This document shows, piece by piece, positions 25,601-35,047 of a DNA stretch of 64,000 nt (position 1 is the first letter of the stretch; every line of letters starts with the position of its first letter). The stretch is taken from NCBI RefSeq assembly GCF_050908995.1, contig NC_135130.1, positions 3,279,001-3,343,000 on the forward strand. The letters run 5' to 3'. Both the position numbers and the translations under genes were made by a program. The DNA comes from Andrena cerasifolii (taxonomy: Eukaryota > Arthropoda > Insecta > Hymenoptera > Andrenidae). The notes under the pieces were generated by a model, which saw only the letters and a list, made by a program, of their open reading frames with translations, was not told the DNA's origin and made no database searches.

Positions 25601-28600
25601 CGATCCCACGTGAACGCTCTCAAGAAGATCCTCGATCTACTCTGGTCCAGGACCGATCACGATACAGTGGCTGCAGCTTTCCCATCGACAGTATCGTCGC
25701 TAGCCTCTTGAATACGCGCCAGGCGTTCGTCTTCGCGTTCTCCAGCCGCCATGTTGGACCAGTATCCGGATCTTCCATTAGCCAGCGAGGAAGGTTTCGC
25801 AGGACCGGTTAGGACGATAGTCGGACATTCTACTCTGCATTCTCCTGATTTAGTCGCGTTGCTCTTCCCCGAGGAGTCAGCTTTCTTCCAAATAAGCGGC
25901 GCATCAGATCGGCGAACAGTCGCCAGGCGAACGCAAAGGAATCGCAGCTCGCGCAGTGCTCCTTTCAAGTGTCTGCTCCTTTTTCTTCATCGCTAGGCTC
26001 GTTTCCCTCACTGTCTCTCTTTGCTTCACCTGGTGAGACGAGTAGAAGTTTTCGTTGCACTGTCTTGAAAGTTCGAAACCAGTGGGGGGCAGAGAACTGT
26101 GGTGCTGTCTGGTGACCACATCTTTTTCCTTGTGAATGTGCTTCTGGGGTTTGTTTCGGTGGTTGTTGTAATTTTATTCTTCACTTCTCTTGGGAACGCT
26201 TTCTGCTGTTTTATTAGGTTAGTATCAGATGGGGGCATACAAATTGGGGCAACTGAAAGAAAGGTGCATGCTCTTCACTTTGTGATTTGTTAAGATTGAG
26301 GAACTGTGGATGCAGATGTGAGTTTTATTCGTCACGGAGTGGATTTCATAGTTTAGGTATTTGTGTATACCTATTTGTCTCCTGAGAGTTGGAAGATACC
26401 TAGGGAATTTCATTTTTCCTTATTTCTGCCGAGTATGAAGTACCTAAAAACGTAACATGCATTTTTATAGATTACTATCAAAAGACCCGCGCTTCGCTAC
26501 GGTGTAAATTTGGGTTTCCGTTCTCATTTAATTTTAAAAGTGTTGCGCCCTCTGTGCGTGGATTTTTGAAATATTCTATAGCCTATAATAGTCTCATTAA
26601 AACAAAGATTCTTCTGATACGTGGTCCAGCGCAATTCGTTCAGTAGTTTTTGAGTTTTGCACTTTCAAACATACATGCATACATAAACGAACATTTTTAT
26701 AAAATGGTATAGATAGATTGATAAATAAATCATCTGCTTTGAGGGTCGTTTCAAACAAAACACTTTCGTGGCTGGCGACCCTTTCCTTATCTTTTTCTAT
26801 TATTTTTAAGCCACCATAACTACTGCCAAGTGAATAATCTGAAATATCGGGGGGTTCAGTCCGTTCTACTATAGTAGAAAACTATAAAGAGTAAGGAATA
26901 CTATATAATAATGGAAGTGATTTCACTTTTTTACTGTTTCTAGCAACATGGTCTGCAAACAATTATTTTGTTGGTATCTTTTCAGGAAGGATTGAAAATT
27001 AACTACACCATAAACACTATTAAGAACTTACTATAAATATAGTCAAGTCCTATATTACTGAATATTTATTTGAACGTCGTAGTCTAATATCGCTTTGTCA
27101 AAGTTTCAGCGTTTACAACTTCATTAGAATCTTCGAGTTATCAAAATATAATCTCACAAAGTAGTGACCAGAGTTCATCTACTTATCTTACCTAATTAAA
27201 ACATTGCAATTTCAAGGCCGATACAGTTTCACTTGAAACTTATTACTTCTTGCAGGTGAAATACAGAAATAATTCAAAAACCTCACAAGAACTTCACATA
27301 ACCAAAATCAACCCTCATGATTCAAATTCTCCGTCACTACTCACTATTAATCAATACGCATCATTTAGCACCCATCTTTGCGTACTTCAGTGTTTAAAAA
27401 AAAAACACAAAAAGCTGAATACTTCAAGATGACCCTAGAAAAGCCATTTTAAGCATTTGCGGATGTCATACCCTTGCGAATTTTACCCTCGGCACCGAAT
27501 TGGTTAAAATTACTTCAAAGAATCGAGCAACCCAGCCAAGAGAGCAAACGACCTAATTTGAACGTGGTGAATTTTTTGCAGATTCTGGGTCCGAAAGTGG
27601 GTCGCACAAGGCGGGCGTGGGTGGTACCCGGGGATCGGGCAGCCACAAAAGTAGCGGCGGCTCCGATGGGAAGCCGACAAGAGTGCGCACAGTTCTGAAT
27701 GAGAAGCAGCTTCACACTTTGAGGACTTGCTACGCCGCGAATCCACGGCCGGACGCGCTGATGAAGGAGCAACTGGTCGAGATGACGGGCCTGAGTCCGC
27801 GCGTGATCAGGGTATGGTTCCAGAACAAACGGTGCAAGGACAAGAAGAAGACGATCGCCATGAAGCAGCAGATGCAGGAGAAGGTGGGGATTTACACGGT
27901 TCGAGATTCGATGTTTACTAGATTTTAATTCGCTCAGGGGGTTAAATTCCTCTACGGCCTATGCGGCATTGAGAGCAAAAGCGGACTAACCCATATTTTT
28001 GCGAAATTGAGTTAGTAGCAATAATGTATTCCAATAGTCTGTACTAATCACATGAAATAGGAAAAATTGAATATTTTTCAATGTGGGTTAGTCCGTTTTT
28101 TCTCTCAGAGCCTCATATAATCCTTTCGAAGCAAGACATTGATTGCAATAATTGAATGTGAAGAACGTTTAAAAAATATTTTGGTTTTTGTACGGGCAGT
28201 CACAAAAATTCACGTACACCCTATTTTGCAATATTATAGAAAATACTTGGACTTATTTGGAGTTCCATGGATAATTATTCACTTTTGTGATTGGCTGTAT
28301 GAAACATATTTTATTAACGAGGCATGAAAGCATTGACGATTTAATTGGAAAAATGTCCTCCATGGTACGTTATTGCAAGATGTGTTTTTCTCTCTATAAG
28401 AAGTTATTACAGAAATTGGGTCATTTGGACCCAAAATCGAGTCGCAAATCCTCATTCCTCCTTTACTAATATATTATTGGGACTGAAACTCCTTCCTATT
28501 TTTAAATAACTAATAACCGTCAGTAATAAAATATTTTTTTTATTGATGTTAAAGTTCCTAAAATATTAAACCGTAATAATTAAATGAACTGAGTTTAATT

Positions 28601-30897
28601 CTTCTATATTGGGTAAATTCGACCGAAATTTACTCGCGCGTGTTACTTTACAAATTTCGTGTAAGGGTTAAGGTTCAGTTCGTCGAAGTAATTAATATCG
28701 CAAGCTTACAAGTATTCTTCACGTATGATAAAATGTCAAGCGTGCCTTGAAAGCGCCTTCAGAGCTCGTCCTTAGTAATAATCTAACAGGTCGCGGTGGT
28801 TTCTGTTGTAGGATGGCCGTAAATTAGGCTTCGGAGGTATGCACGGGATTCCTATGGTGGCCAGCAGTCCTGTGAGACACGAGAGTTCCATAGGAATGAC
28901 GCCTCTCGAAGTGCAGGCGTACCAACCGCCGTGGAAAGCCCTCTCAGACTTCGCCCTTCACACTGACTTGGACAGGCTAGATCCAAACACCCCGTCTTTC
29001 CACCACTTGGTCTCGCAGGTAATGAATTATGTGCAGAAACTTCTATGTGGTAGCATTCAGGGCCTATCCTTGCAATTCTGGGCTAAAAAGGGAATGAGAA
29101 ACTGATGCATCTTTGTGATGTCTTTGTGAAAACATTGATTTTGTATTGGACGTTGTTTAAGTAGTGGATTTTCGTTTCTGTATATCCAAACTCGATAGTT
29201 TGTCTGTAGTTGACTACCCTGTTGAGTATTGCAAGTTGTAAATGGGCTACTCCACGATAAGTCTATTGGTTTTTGAATTTGACACCAGGAATTTTGACGA
29301 AACTGAGATATGATGTAATTTGTGTGGAATTAGGTGTAGTTTAAGTCATCATTTTGTTGGTGTCGAATTTGTTTAAAAATCATAGGCCCTCAAAGTTTGC
29401 AGTTTCTATTCGTTTTTTCACGAAAACAGTGAAATTTCGATGGCCTGTATTTTTTAACCAAATTCGAAACCAGGAAAGTGATAACTTAAACCCCACCTAA
29501 TTTCACATAAATCACGTCATATCTAAATTTAGTGAAAATATCTGACATCATGTGCAAAAAGTGATTAATTTGTTGTGGAATGACCCAAGGAATTTTATAA
29601 GAAACCTATTCTCACGTTAGCACACGAGAGTAAATACAAAATTCTTCGTCACAGACTTTTAAGTGCTTGAAATAATACAATCGTCTTCTTTATTCTAACA
29701 AAATGAAGTCAGTGTTACTTTGTAGCCCACGAATAATTACTAACAGATACCCTTACCCAATGGTGATTAAATTTTAGGCGTGTTCGAGTACTCGATTTAC
29801 TCGAATACTCGAAAGTTGGAGATCTGTTCGAATATATTCAAATAATTCGAAAATTTTCGAGCTGAAATTTTATTACCGAGTAATTCGAAAATTTTCGAGC
29901 TGAAAATTTATCTCCAAGTAATTCGAAAATTTTCGAGCTGAAAATTTAACTTCAAGTAATTCTAAAGCTTTCGAGCTGAAAATTGGTCTCCAAATAATTC
30001 GATAAAATTTCGAGCTGAAAATTTATCTCCAAGTAATTCTAAAACTTTCGAGCTGAAACTTTATTACCGAGTAATTCGAAATTTTCCGAGCTCAATTTTT
30101 TTCTCCAAGTAATTCCAAAATTTTCGAGCTGAAACTTTATTACCGAGTAATTCCAAAATTTTCGAGCTGAAAATTTATCTCCAAGTAATTCGAAAAATTT
30201 CGAGCTGAAAATTTATCTCCAAGTAATTCTAAAACTTTCGAGCTGAAAATTTGTCTCCAAATAATTCCAAAATTTTCGAGCTGAAATTTGTTCTCCAAGT
30301 AATTCCAAAATTTTCGAGCTGAAACTTTATTACCGAGTAATTCGAAAATTTTCGAGTTGAAATTTTTCTCCAAGTAATTCAAAAATTGTCGAGCTGAAAC
30401 TTTATTACCGAGTAATTCGAAAATTTTCGAGCTGAAAATTTATCTCCAAGTAATTCTAAAACTTTCGAGCTGAAAATTGGTCTCCAAATAATTCGATAAA
30501 ATTTCGAACTGAAATTTTTTCGCCAAGTAATTCCAAGATTTTCGAGCTGAAATCTCCAAGTAATTCGAAAAAATTTTAGCCGAAATCAACAAGTAATTCG
30601 ATAATTTTCAAGCTGAAAATTTATCTGCAATTTATCTCGAATTTAATATTTAAATTTCAGATGCACGGCTACGATCTACACAGTGGACCACCACAATTGC
30701 CGCCACCGGGCATGCTCGGTGGGCCCATGAATGACGGTGGAGGCGGCGGCGGTGGGGGTCCCCTGCCACCTCCAGGGCCACATCACCCTGGCGGTGGTGG
30801 CCCGGACATGGGGCAGCACCCTGACAGCACAGATAGCTACGTAACTTACCTAGAAAGTGACAGTGACTCCCTTCATCACGATACAGGAAGTCCATAG
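1511..30897 (+). CDS. tup: tailup / Islet-class LIM-homeodomain transcription factor, 5 visible exons, N-terminus missing
   Basis: This is the gene for the insect Islet orthologue, a nuclear LIM-homeodomain factor. The family specifies motor neurons and heart, and its LIM domains bind the Chip/Ldb cofactor. Exons: 1511-1697, 14053-14357, 27582-27883, 28812-29018, 30661-30897. They join without frame error: AG|G makes Arg at junction 1, G|AT makes Asp at junction 2, and the last two junctions are phase 0. All introns are GT-AG. The joined exons give about 411 residues plus an unseen N-terminus. Order: LIM1 (first ~60 residues), LIM2 (~65-125), an Asn/His/Ser-rich linker, the homeodomain (~185-245), the Islet-specific VQAYQPPWK region (~290), then a Gly/Pro-rich stretch and an acidic Ser/Asp tail. 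Introns are 12.4, 13.2, 0.9 and 1.6 kb. The starting Met exon was not found and is probably upstream of the window. Identification rests on recall of Islet/tup sequences and is very secure. Confidence 0.96.
2020..2290. repeat. Partial copy of the foldback repeat also at 38727-39170
   Basis: GATCCCTGAAAATCCGGCTA, a GTGTTATAACTCGCGAACT block and a TTTGAATTTCCGG end match the element at 38727-39170 in order. Only one arm is recognisable here. Confidence 0.5.
3206..3513. mobile_element. Foldback element, about 75-bp arms
   Basis: The left arm from 3206 (GTGGGACCTGTATCTCC) pairs with the right arm ending at 3513. The shared core is CTTCTGGCTAGGGG / CCCCTAGCCAGAAG around a roughly 140-bp AT-rich centre. 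No coding capacity and no clear target duplication. Confidence 0.65.
4451..5115. mobile_element. TTAA-bounded element containing a 22-bp tandem array
   Basis: Starts TTAACCCTTTGCGGTCACAC and ends GTGGGTTAA at 5115, with subterminal inverted GGTCACAC / GTGTGACC. The CCC...GGG ends inside TTAA are piggyBac-like. The right terminal 20 bp diverge, so the exact right boundary is less sure. Confidence 0.55.
4709..5046. repeat. 22-bp minisatellite, about 15 copies
   Basis: The unit AATACGAAAATGGTAAATC plus three A is repeated about fifteen times with few substitutions (for example at 4810 and 4826). The near identity of copies suggests recent expansion. Confidence 0.93.
6903..7576. mobile_element. 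Inner hAT-type element with 8-bp TSD
   Basis: Flanked by GTATTGAC at 6895-6902 and 7577-7584. The termini are TAGGATTTAT and, inverted, TAGGGTTTGT. The left part holds three copies of a 40-bp repeat with AACCGGTT. The interior is AT-rich and non-coding. Confidence 0.88.
6937..7065. repeat. 40-bp tandem repeat, 3 copies
   Basis: The unit contains TTTTCGAATTCCACTATTCC and CCAAAACCGGTTAAACC. It lies just inside the left end of the inner hAT element. One copy has a single change at 7018. Confidence 0.85.
9209..10160. mobile_element. Long foldback element, about 450-bp arms
   Basis: The two arms are near-complementary. TAGATTTTTGTGCGCTGAAA at 9237 pairs near 10130, AACTTTGAACATCTTTTGTG at about 9334 pairs near 10030, and GACAGTGGTAGTCA at about 9672 pairs near 9745. 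The GC-rich centre is about 9690-9740. It has no gene; open frames through the arms are incidental. Confidence 0.82.
12137..13188. mobile_element. TTAA-bounded element with internal foldbacks
   Basis: TTAAGGGAGG at 12137 and CCTCCCTTAA ending at 13188 are exact inverted ends. Inside lie one inverted repeat (arms near 12205-12262 and 12371-12425, core TGCATATTTAGGGGGTG) and a larger foldback (arms about 12476-12753 and 12886-13170, core GAACCGTTTCGTCG). No transposase. Confidence 0.7.
13358..13958. mobile_element. TTAA-bounded piggyBac-like non-autonomous element
   Basis: TTAACCCAGCG at 13358 and CGCTGGGTTAA ending at 13958 are exact inverted ends. Longer subterminal arms (TTAGCTGGCGAAAAAGAACG at 13504 and its inverse near 13855) follow. 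No coding sequence. It ends about 95 bp before the tup LIM2 exon. Confidence 0.82.
14053..14357 (+). CDS. tup: tup exon, LIM domain 2 and linker
   Basis: Encodes [17 protein letters not shown], then [10 protein letters not shown] and a CFRCSAC zinc knuckle, with GDEFALR and HDVLE closing the LIM2 domain. A Gly/Ala/Asn/His-rich linker follows. The acceptor is GTGCAG before 14053 and the donor is CAG|GTACAAG after 14357. The Arg codon is split across the upstream junction and an Asp codon across the downstream one. The open frame runs on to 14407 only as intron. Confidence 0.95.
14470..14890 (-). repeat. Dispersed repeat, inverted copy of 20668-21190
   Basis: AAAACTGATCTTTATTAAG, a GGTATATTTTTCTTTA block and CCCAAAGTTGCCCCC recur in opposite orientation at 20668-21190. 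The outer edge AGTCTCCGGACGCC corresponds to GGGGCGTCCGCAGAC there. Part of it (14545-14680) is SINE/retroelement-like, containing CGGCTGAACGGATTTCAACG. Confidence 0.6.
16428..16638. repeat. 24-bp tandem repeat, about 9 copies, CCTAA-containing
   Basis: The unit ACATTTATACCTAACC plus ATAACCTA is repeated about nine times almost without change. It contains CCTAA twice, the complement of the insect telomere motif TTAGG. It is translatable on both strands as an 8-residue repeat, but this is not a gene. Confidence 0.92.
17544..17823. mobile_element. Palindromic MITE with a related copy inserted in its right end
   Basis: Outer ends are GGGCGGTATTCTCAG at 17544 and GAGAATACCGCCC at 17811-17823. 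The first hairpin ends near 17671. A second complete palindrome, GCCGGTATTCATAG to CTATGAATACCGGC, occupies 17672-17807. Both share the stem TAGTCGCTACTTATTCTTAA-like sequence and the loop ACTAGGTTAGTAGAGGAT. Confidence 0.85.
19505..19840 (+). pseudogene. Nuclear copy of mitochondrial ND5 (numt)
   Basis: This stretch translates as an internal piece of NADH dehydrogenase subunit 5: [20 protein letters not shown], then a membrane segment, [28 protein letters not shown] and [10 protein letters not shown]. Base composition is strongly T-rich and G-rich, unlike its surroundings. No frameshift or stop is present, so insertion looks recent. It is only about 110 codons of a roughly 560-residue protein, lies in a tup intron, and is not expected to be expressed. 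Confidence 0.9.
19840..19905. repeat. Perfect 24-bp inverted repeat at the ND5 insertion edge
   Basis: 19840-19863 and 19882-19905 are exact reverse complements (ATACTCTGATTATTATAGTG core) separated by 18 bases. It lies exactly where similarity to ND5 ends. Confidence 0.9.
20290..20510. repeat. SINE/retroelement-tail-like dispersed repeat
   Basis: CTTTACTACTCGGCTTCGCC at about 20297 resembles CTTTTCTACTCGACTTCACC at about 46715, and both are followed by a poly-A run and TTTGTGA. The GACAGACAAACACACAAACAT tail is typical of insect SINE-like or LINE-tail sequence. Class is inferred only. Confidence 0.45.
20668..21190 (+). repeat. Dispersed element, forward copy of 14470-14890
   Basis: Begins GCAGGGGCGTCCGCAGAC and runs through GGGGGCAACTTTGGGATGAT and TAAACTTAATAAAGATCAG to GCCCCCTCCCCCCTGG. 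The CAGGGGCG start is hAT-like, but no matching right terminus or target duplication is evident. Confidence 0.55.
24401..25317. mobile_element. Inner inverted-repeat element expanded by a pentanucleotide array
   Basis: AAGCCGGGAATCCACCTGAA at 24401 pairs with CCAGGTGGATCCCCGGCTT ending at 25317. The next inner bases are GCTAAGC on the left, and GCTTAGCATAGCATAGC-type sequence on the right. The right arm therefore carries the same pentamer in inverse orientation. Confidence 0.75.
24430..25175. repeat. (TGCTA)n microsatellite, about 150 units
   Basis: About 745 bp of almost uninterrupted TGCTA with scattered transitions (TGCTG, CGCTA, CACTA). The period is not a multiple of 3 and no frame meets a stop, so three long forward open frames result; they are not genes. 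Confidence 0.98.
26478..26715. repeat. SINE/LINE-tail-like dispersed repeat
   Basis: Contains CGCGCTTCGCTACGGTG, then GCAATTCGTTCAGTAGTTTT and a CATACATGCATACATAAAC tail, an arrangement common to insect retroelement 3' ends. Class assignment is by recall only. Confidence 0.45.
27582..27883 (+). CDS. tup: tup exon, homeodomain
   Basis: Begins in the linker (SGSESGSHK), then [20 protein letters not shown] starts the homeodomain. Helix 3 reads [16 protein letters not shown], a glutamine-50 homeodomain of the Islet type. The acceptor is TTTTTTGCAG before 27582 and the donor is GAGAAG|GTGGGG after 27883, in phase 0. The open frame runs into the intron as far as 27928. Confidence 0.96.
27961..28116. 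mobile_element. MITE, copy 1 of a family also at 39748
   Basis: GAGAGCAAAAGCGGACTAAC on the left pairs with GTTAGTCCGTTTTTTCTCTC on the right. Interior TGTATTCCAATAGTCT matches the copy at 39748-39896. It lies in tup intron 3. Confidence 0.82.
28400..28671 (-). mobile_element. TTAA-bounded MITE, copy of the family at 51130
   Basis: Ends GTAAGGGTTAA at 28671. TTTGGACCCAAAATCGAGTC at about 28425 and TAATATATTATTGGGACTG match, inverted, the element at 51130-51449. The left end is degraded. Confidence 0.65.
28812..29018 (+). CDS. tup: tup exon, Islet-specific conserved region
   Basis: Encodes DGRKLGFGG, then [14 protein letters not shown] and [16 protein letters not shown], a block conserved between insect Tup and vertebrate Isl1. 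In Isl1 it overlaps the segment that binds the LIM domains of Lhx3. Exactly 69 codons, phase 0 at both ends. The acceptor is TTGTAG and the donor is CAG|GTAATG. Confidence 0.95.
29244..29586. mobile_element. Palindromic MITE family, copy 1
   Basis: GGGCTACTCCAC at 29244 and GTGGAATGACCC ending at 29586 are imperfect inverted ends. Inner arms pair ATTAGGTGTAGTTTAAGTCA with TGATAACTTAAACCCCACCT. Related copies lie at about 47140, 52025 and 61740. It is located in tup intron 4. Confidence 0.7.
29815..30640. repeat. 38-bp tandem array, about 22 diverged copies
   Basis: The unit TTCGAAAATTTTCGAGCTGA plus AAATTTATCTCCAAGTAA is repeated with substitutions and small indels. It ends some 20 bp before the acceptor of the last tup exon, so it occupies the branch-point region of intron 4. 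The open frame on the minus strand is incidental. Confidence 0.93.
30661..30897 (+). CDS. tup: tup terminal exon
   Basis: The final 78 codons, ending in TAG at 30895-30897. It starts [10 protein letters not shown], passes through a run of eight Gly flanked by Pro-rich segments, and closes with a Tyr/Ser/Asp/Glu-rich acidic tail ([11 protein letters not shown]). The acceptor TTTCAG ends at 30660, directly after a long 38-bp repeat array. The ATG at the exon start is internal, not an initiation codon. Confidence 0.94.
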   Translation: MHGYDLHSGPPQLPPPGMLGGPMNDGGGGGGGGPLPPPGPHHPGGGGPDMGQHPDSTDSYVTYLESDSDSLHHDTGSP

Positions 30898-32591
30898 TGT
30901 TGTGCAGTGTGGCCCGGACGAAAGTGTTCGCTTTCTTCGTGGTCTTCTTTCAACAAGTGCTTGAAGAGAATAGTAGTCTGCGAGAACAAATAGGGTGAAA
31001 TGGACAACTGATACGGGACGATGAAAGTTTGCTCGGAAATGGTAGCTTTTCTGGAAAGTAGCTTGACCCTTTCGCGCCTGACGCGAGATAAATTATCGCC
31101 TGATGGAAGGGATAGTCCCTTTTTCACCATCGAATAGTTTTCAGTTTTGATTCGATTCGTTATCGCAGTAGGGTGACTACGAATCGAATTAAAGTTTAGT
31201 GAATGGAGCAGCTAAATGTTTAAATGGGTTCCATGATTAATATAATTTAAAATAAGGATTCTTTTATTTTTCAGTGATATCCTAGTTACCCAACTATTTA
31301 CACTTTTTGGAAACTTAAGAGAAATAATGCTTTGTAGATCGACGCATTTAGTTGAATTTCGGAGAATGGTATGAGGAATTTTTAGTTTTTCTAGATGAAT
31401 TTTAATGTTATGACGAAATGCATTAAGTATAAATTTCGTGGCATGTTTGTCTGCAAATTTTAATGTTTTAAATTATTGGTGTATAATATGGAGAACACAG
31501 GCTCCACTTACTAGTTTTGGAAAATCGAAAACTAGTATTTGAATCTGTAGGCATTGGAAATAAAATATTTTATCATTTCTCCATGAAGCGAACAGTGAGT
31601 AATATCATTTATAGATACTTCAATTTTAATATTGCGCAATACATCACAAAATTGTCCCTAGTGTCCTAATAACACGTCATTATTCTATTTAATACAGCTC
31701 AATTCGTTTTTAAATATTTTATTAGTTTGGATACCTATTTCTATGCGCTTAAAAAACTATTTAACACCCTCGCAATGTGGGAATATTTTAATACAGAAGA
31801 GATATCTTTTATGAAAAATGGATATTCATTCGTTCTCTTAAAAGTTTCAATTTTATGAAAATCTGTCACCTGTAAATTTGCTTTCTTTTTACACACGATT
31901 CCACTTTTAAAGCCTTATTCAAACCGCCGTGCCTGAGCAGGGCCTAAACGTGATAAGACAGTGGCATAATATTTCCCTACATTAATCTTCATCCCACCCT
32001 TTAACAGGAATATCAAAATTTTACTTTTGCGATTCGTCGCTTCATAAAACTTCATTGCGACAAAATTAATATCCGCGCGAAGGGGTTAAGAGTAATCGAT
32101 CTTTTCGATGCGAAAACAAATTATACCAGAGAAGGAGTAATCTGCAGGAACAAGAGCTTAAATGAACGATCGAAGCAATTGCTCGAATTACTATCGTTCA
32201 ATCGACAGAAGTAATTAGAAATTATTGTAAGATTTACGAAAACAAAAAAAAATAAATAATGCGTGTCTCAAGTGCTCCGATCATATTTCGGAGTGTAAAA
32301 AAAGTCGATGATTATTTATCGTATTATTTTACCAGATTGTAGGCGTCGTGCTCGATGTTTCGTAATTAAACATTCGTATCGTGAACCAGGGAAATTCGAT
32401 TGATATACGAATGCATCTGTTCAGGAGAAATCTCAGGTAGAATGCATATGACGATTCGGGGAAGATGTCGATTGAATTCGTTGGCGTGACAGCTGATCGT
32501 TTATCGCGAGACGATAATGGTATTCGAGGGGAACAGGCGGGAGGAATCATGTAAAACGATGTACCGTTATTTTTCAGGCAACATACGGTGT

Positions 32592-32741
32592 TTATTCGCT
32601 AAGAGCTCGGTTTGGCCTACGCGTTAAGAGCTCGGCGCTGTCCCCGCCACTCACTCCTGTCCGGCGAAGGCGAGAGCGAGTCAATCTGACTCATTCTCTA
32701 CGTTAAATGCTTACCGCCAATCCCGAGCTCTTAACGAATAA
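32592..32741. mobile_element. MITE, copy 1 of the GAGCTC family
   Basis: TTATTCGCTAAGAGCTCGG at 32592 pairs with CCGAGCTCTTAACGAATAA ending at 32741. A second copy lies at 34734. Confidence 0.8.
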
Positions 32742-34733
32742 CTACTGTACTTCTATCATAATTTAATCAAATAATTTGCAAAGAAATGTGGAGAACGAAG
32801 ACCACCGGACGACACCGATCATTATTATAATTTACGAAGCGTGTAAGGGGAGATTGTGTAAATGACAATTAGTTTGAACATTTATAAAATTAATTTACTA
32901 CTGTGCTAATACTTTTAAGCGAAATTCACCCTAGTGCACTGGAATTACGACGAACGACTCTGCACGAAAGATTAAATAATTACAAATTAATATCCGTTGC
33001 TTAAATGGCAGATCGATTTGTTTGTTTAATCTTTGCGCGATTTCAGTGGACTTTCACGGGGTGAAGGGGTGCAATAAGTGTAGTGAATTTTCCTTAGATC
33101 GACCCCGAGCAAGGAAGACAGTTATGTAATTAAGTTTTCAATATTCTGTTGAGAACATAGTCTTGTGTTAACGACGAATGTTATCAGAGAATGAATAGTA
33201 TCCTATCGAGGTTGTATTAATTAGCTGGAAACGATTGTGATTGTGAGTAAATTTCTGTTTTACGCTGAAATTTGATAATTGTGTTGGACGTTTAATTTAA
33301 TCAATTTTGTACAACATTCACGTTTTCGGTGACTTCTGTTTATTATCAAATCTCTTTTTAGTTCATTGAAATGGTCAAACAGCGTTTTTGTCACCGAAAC
33401 AGCAAGAGAAGGAGGAAATTAAGGGCGTAATCGTCGACAGAATTCAGCAGATTTATCGTGTATTTAAATAAAAAAAAAAAAATGAAAATCAAAGTGGAAG
33501 TAATGAGTGTTTGTTCGTGCCGAATAAAATATTTATTTGAAGAAGGTTTCGTTTGTAAATGAAAGACAACCTTTCTCTTCGAATTCGAGCTTGTAAAATA
33601 ATGAGACTTTATTTATTAAGACCCGTCTTCATTTTCGAATGATTTTGACTTATTTATTATACATATTCTTCAAAACGAGTTTTATTTATTCAACATTTTC
33701 ATGCGTTTCTCAAAGAATTGCATGTCCAAACCCTTTTCTGCTCTTCGTTATTTCATACTAATCGTTTCAACATTGTCGTCTGCAATATTTTGTAATGTTT
33801 TTTTTAAAGAAATAATTACTCTAGTGTAATAGAAAAGTATTCTGACCGAATTTAATATTGACCCTCCGAATATTAAAAGTTTGAATCACCTTTCTTTACA
33901 ACCCTGCTGATTATAAACTTCTGTAGAATGGACGAACAAAATATTTTCGAAATATATCCTTGTTGTTTGGACTAAATAATATTTATTCAAAACAAAATGC
34001 AAAAAGTAACGTACACAAGGTGATTAATTTTTCAAAGTACATTCACGCTAATCTTACTTCTTTTAAATAAATAATTGTGTAAATTCTACCAATTTACAAA
34101 GCTGAAAGGGTTTAATAAATTTTAATAGCGTAACGGATTATAATATATTAGTATACATTCTTCTTTTACTTTGCATTTTCAGCCTCCCTAATCATCGCTA
34201 ATATTTTTCACTCTCGCGTCTGCCATTGAGAGATCGATTCCTTATTATAAACTCTTAGTTTAAAGGTCAAATTTCCAACAAACACTATCCAATACATTGT
34301 AACGTTAAATATAAACCAGATATTAATTACACAACGTACTTGCAACATGTAACTTTACTTTAAAGAAAAATCATTCGAAAATGATTTACCCAATTTGCTA
34401 CATTTTGTATCACAATAATCCAGTCACAAGGAGAGAAATAACTTCGTCACAATTAAATAGCGACAAATTACCACAGAACGAGGGAATAAACTAATTTGCA
34501 GTGAATCAAACTCAAAATTGACCAAATCCAGCATAGCATTGAAGCCATGCATACAGTCCACACACTTTTCACCTTTGGCAGTCTCGACATTCGAGCCTTT
34601 TTTAATAACAATTTAACGAACTTCTAAGCAGCGCATAAAATTCATGACGTTCCTTGAATATCATATCAAAATTCACCCAGATTACCTGCCGCATCCCCAT
34701 CGAGACAGCAAAATGTGAAAAGGGGTACAGCAT

Positions 34734-35047
34734 TAATTCGCTAAGAGCTCGGTCTGACCTACACGTTGAATGCTTTTCGTTACCCCACCACTTCTGGCTG
34801 ACTCCTGTCCTGCGAAGACGAGAGCGAGATGAAACGAGCGCGGGTCAGCAGGTCTGAAGGCGAGCGAGGAACGGTACGAGACACTTTGCCTCGCTCCGTC
34901 TTTCGGACGCCTGATACTCCGTCCTTTGCGTCGAGGCTCGCTCTCGCCTTCGGCAAGAAAGAAGCGAGAAACGATCGCTCGGAATCGTGCCCCCTGCGCG
35001 TTAAATGCTCACCGCCGGTACCGAGCCGCGAGCTCTTAGCGAATAAA
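34734..35047. mobile_element. MITE, copy 2 of the GAGCTC family, longer
   Basis: TTAATTCGCTAAGAGCTCGG on the left and CGAGCTCTTAGCGAATAAA on the right. Both copies share CTGACTCCTGTCC-like and GCGAGAGCGAG segments and GTTAAATGCT(C/T)ACCGCC near the right end. The interior is GC-rich and about 160 bp longer than copy 1. Confidence 0.8.

Larger units (their letters stand above)
14358..27581 (+). other. tup intron 2 (13.2 kb)
   Basis: GT-AG intron between the LIM2 and homeodomain exons. It holds the ND5 insertion, nested hairpin elements, the telomere-like and TGCTA arrays, and dispersed repeats listed separately. Stretches around 16750-17500, 18150-19080, 22090-22790 and 25490-26300 lack obvious repeats and may carry regulatory sites. 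Confidence 0.8.

Noticed and set aside
30140..30382. Minus-strand open frame of repeated NYLE-type residues
   Set aside because: Translation of the 38-bp intronic array; the frame drifts with indels.
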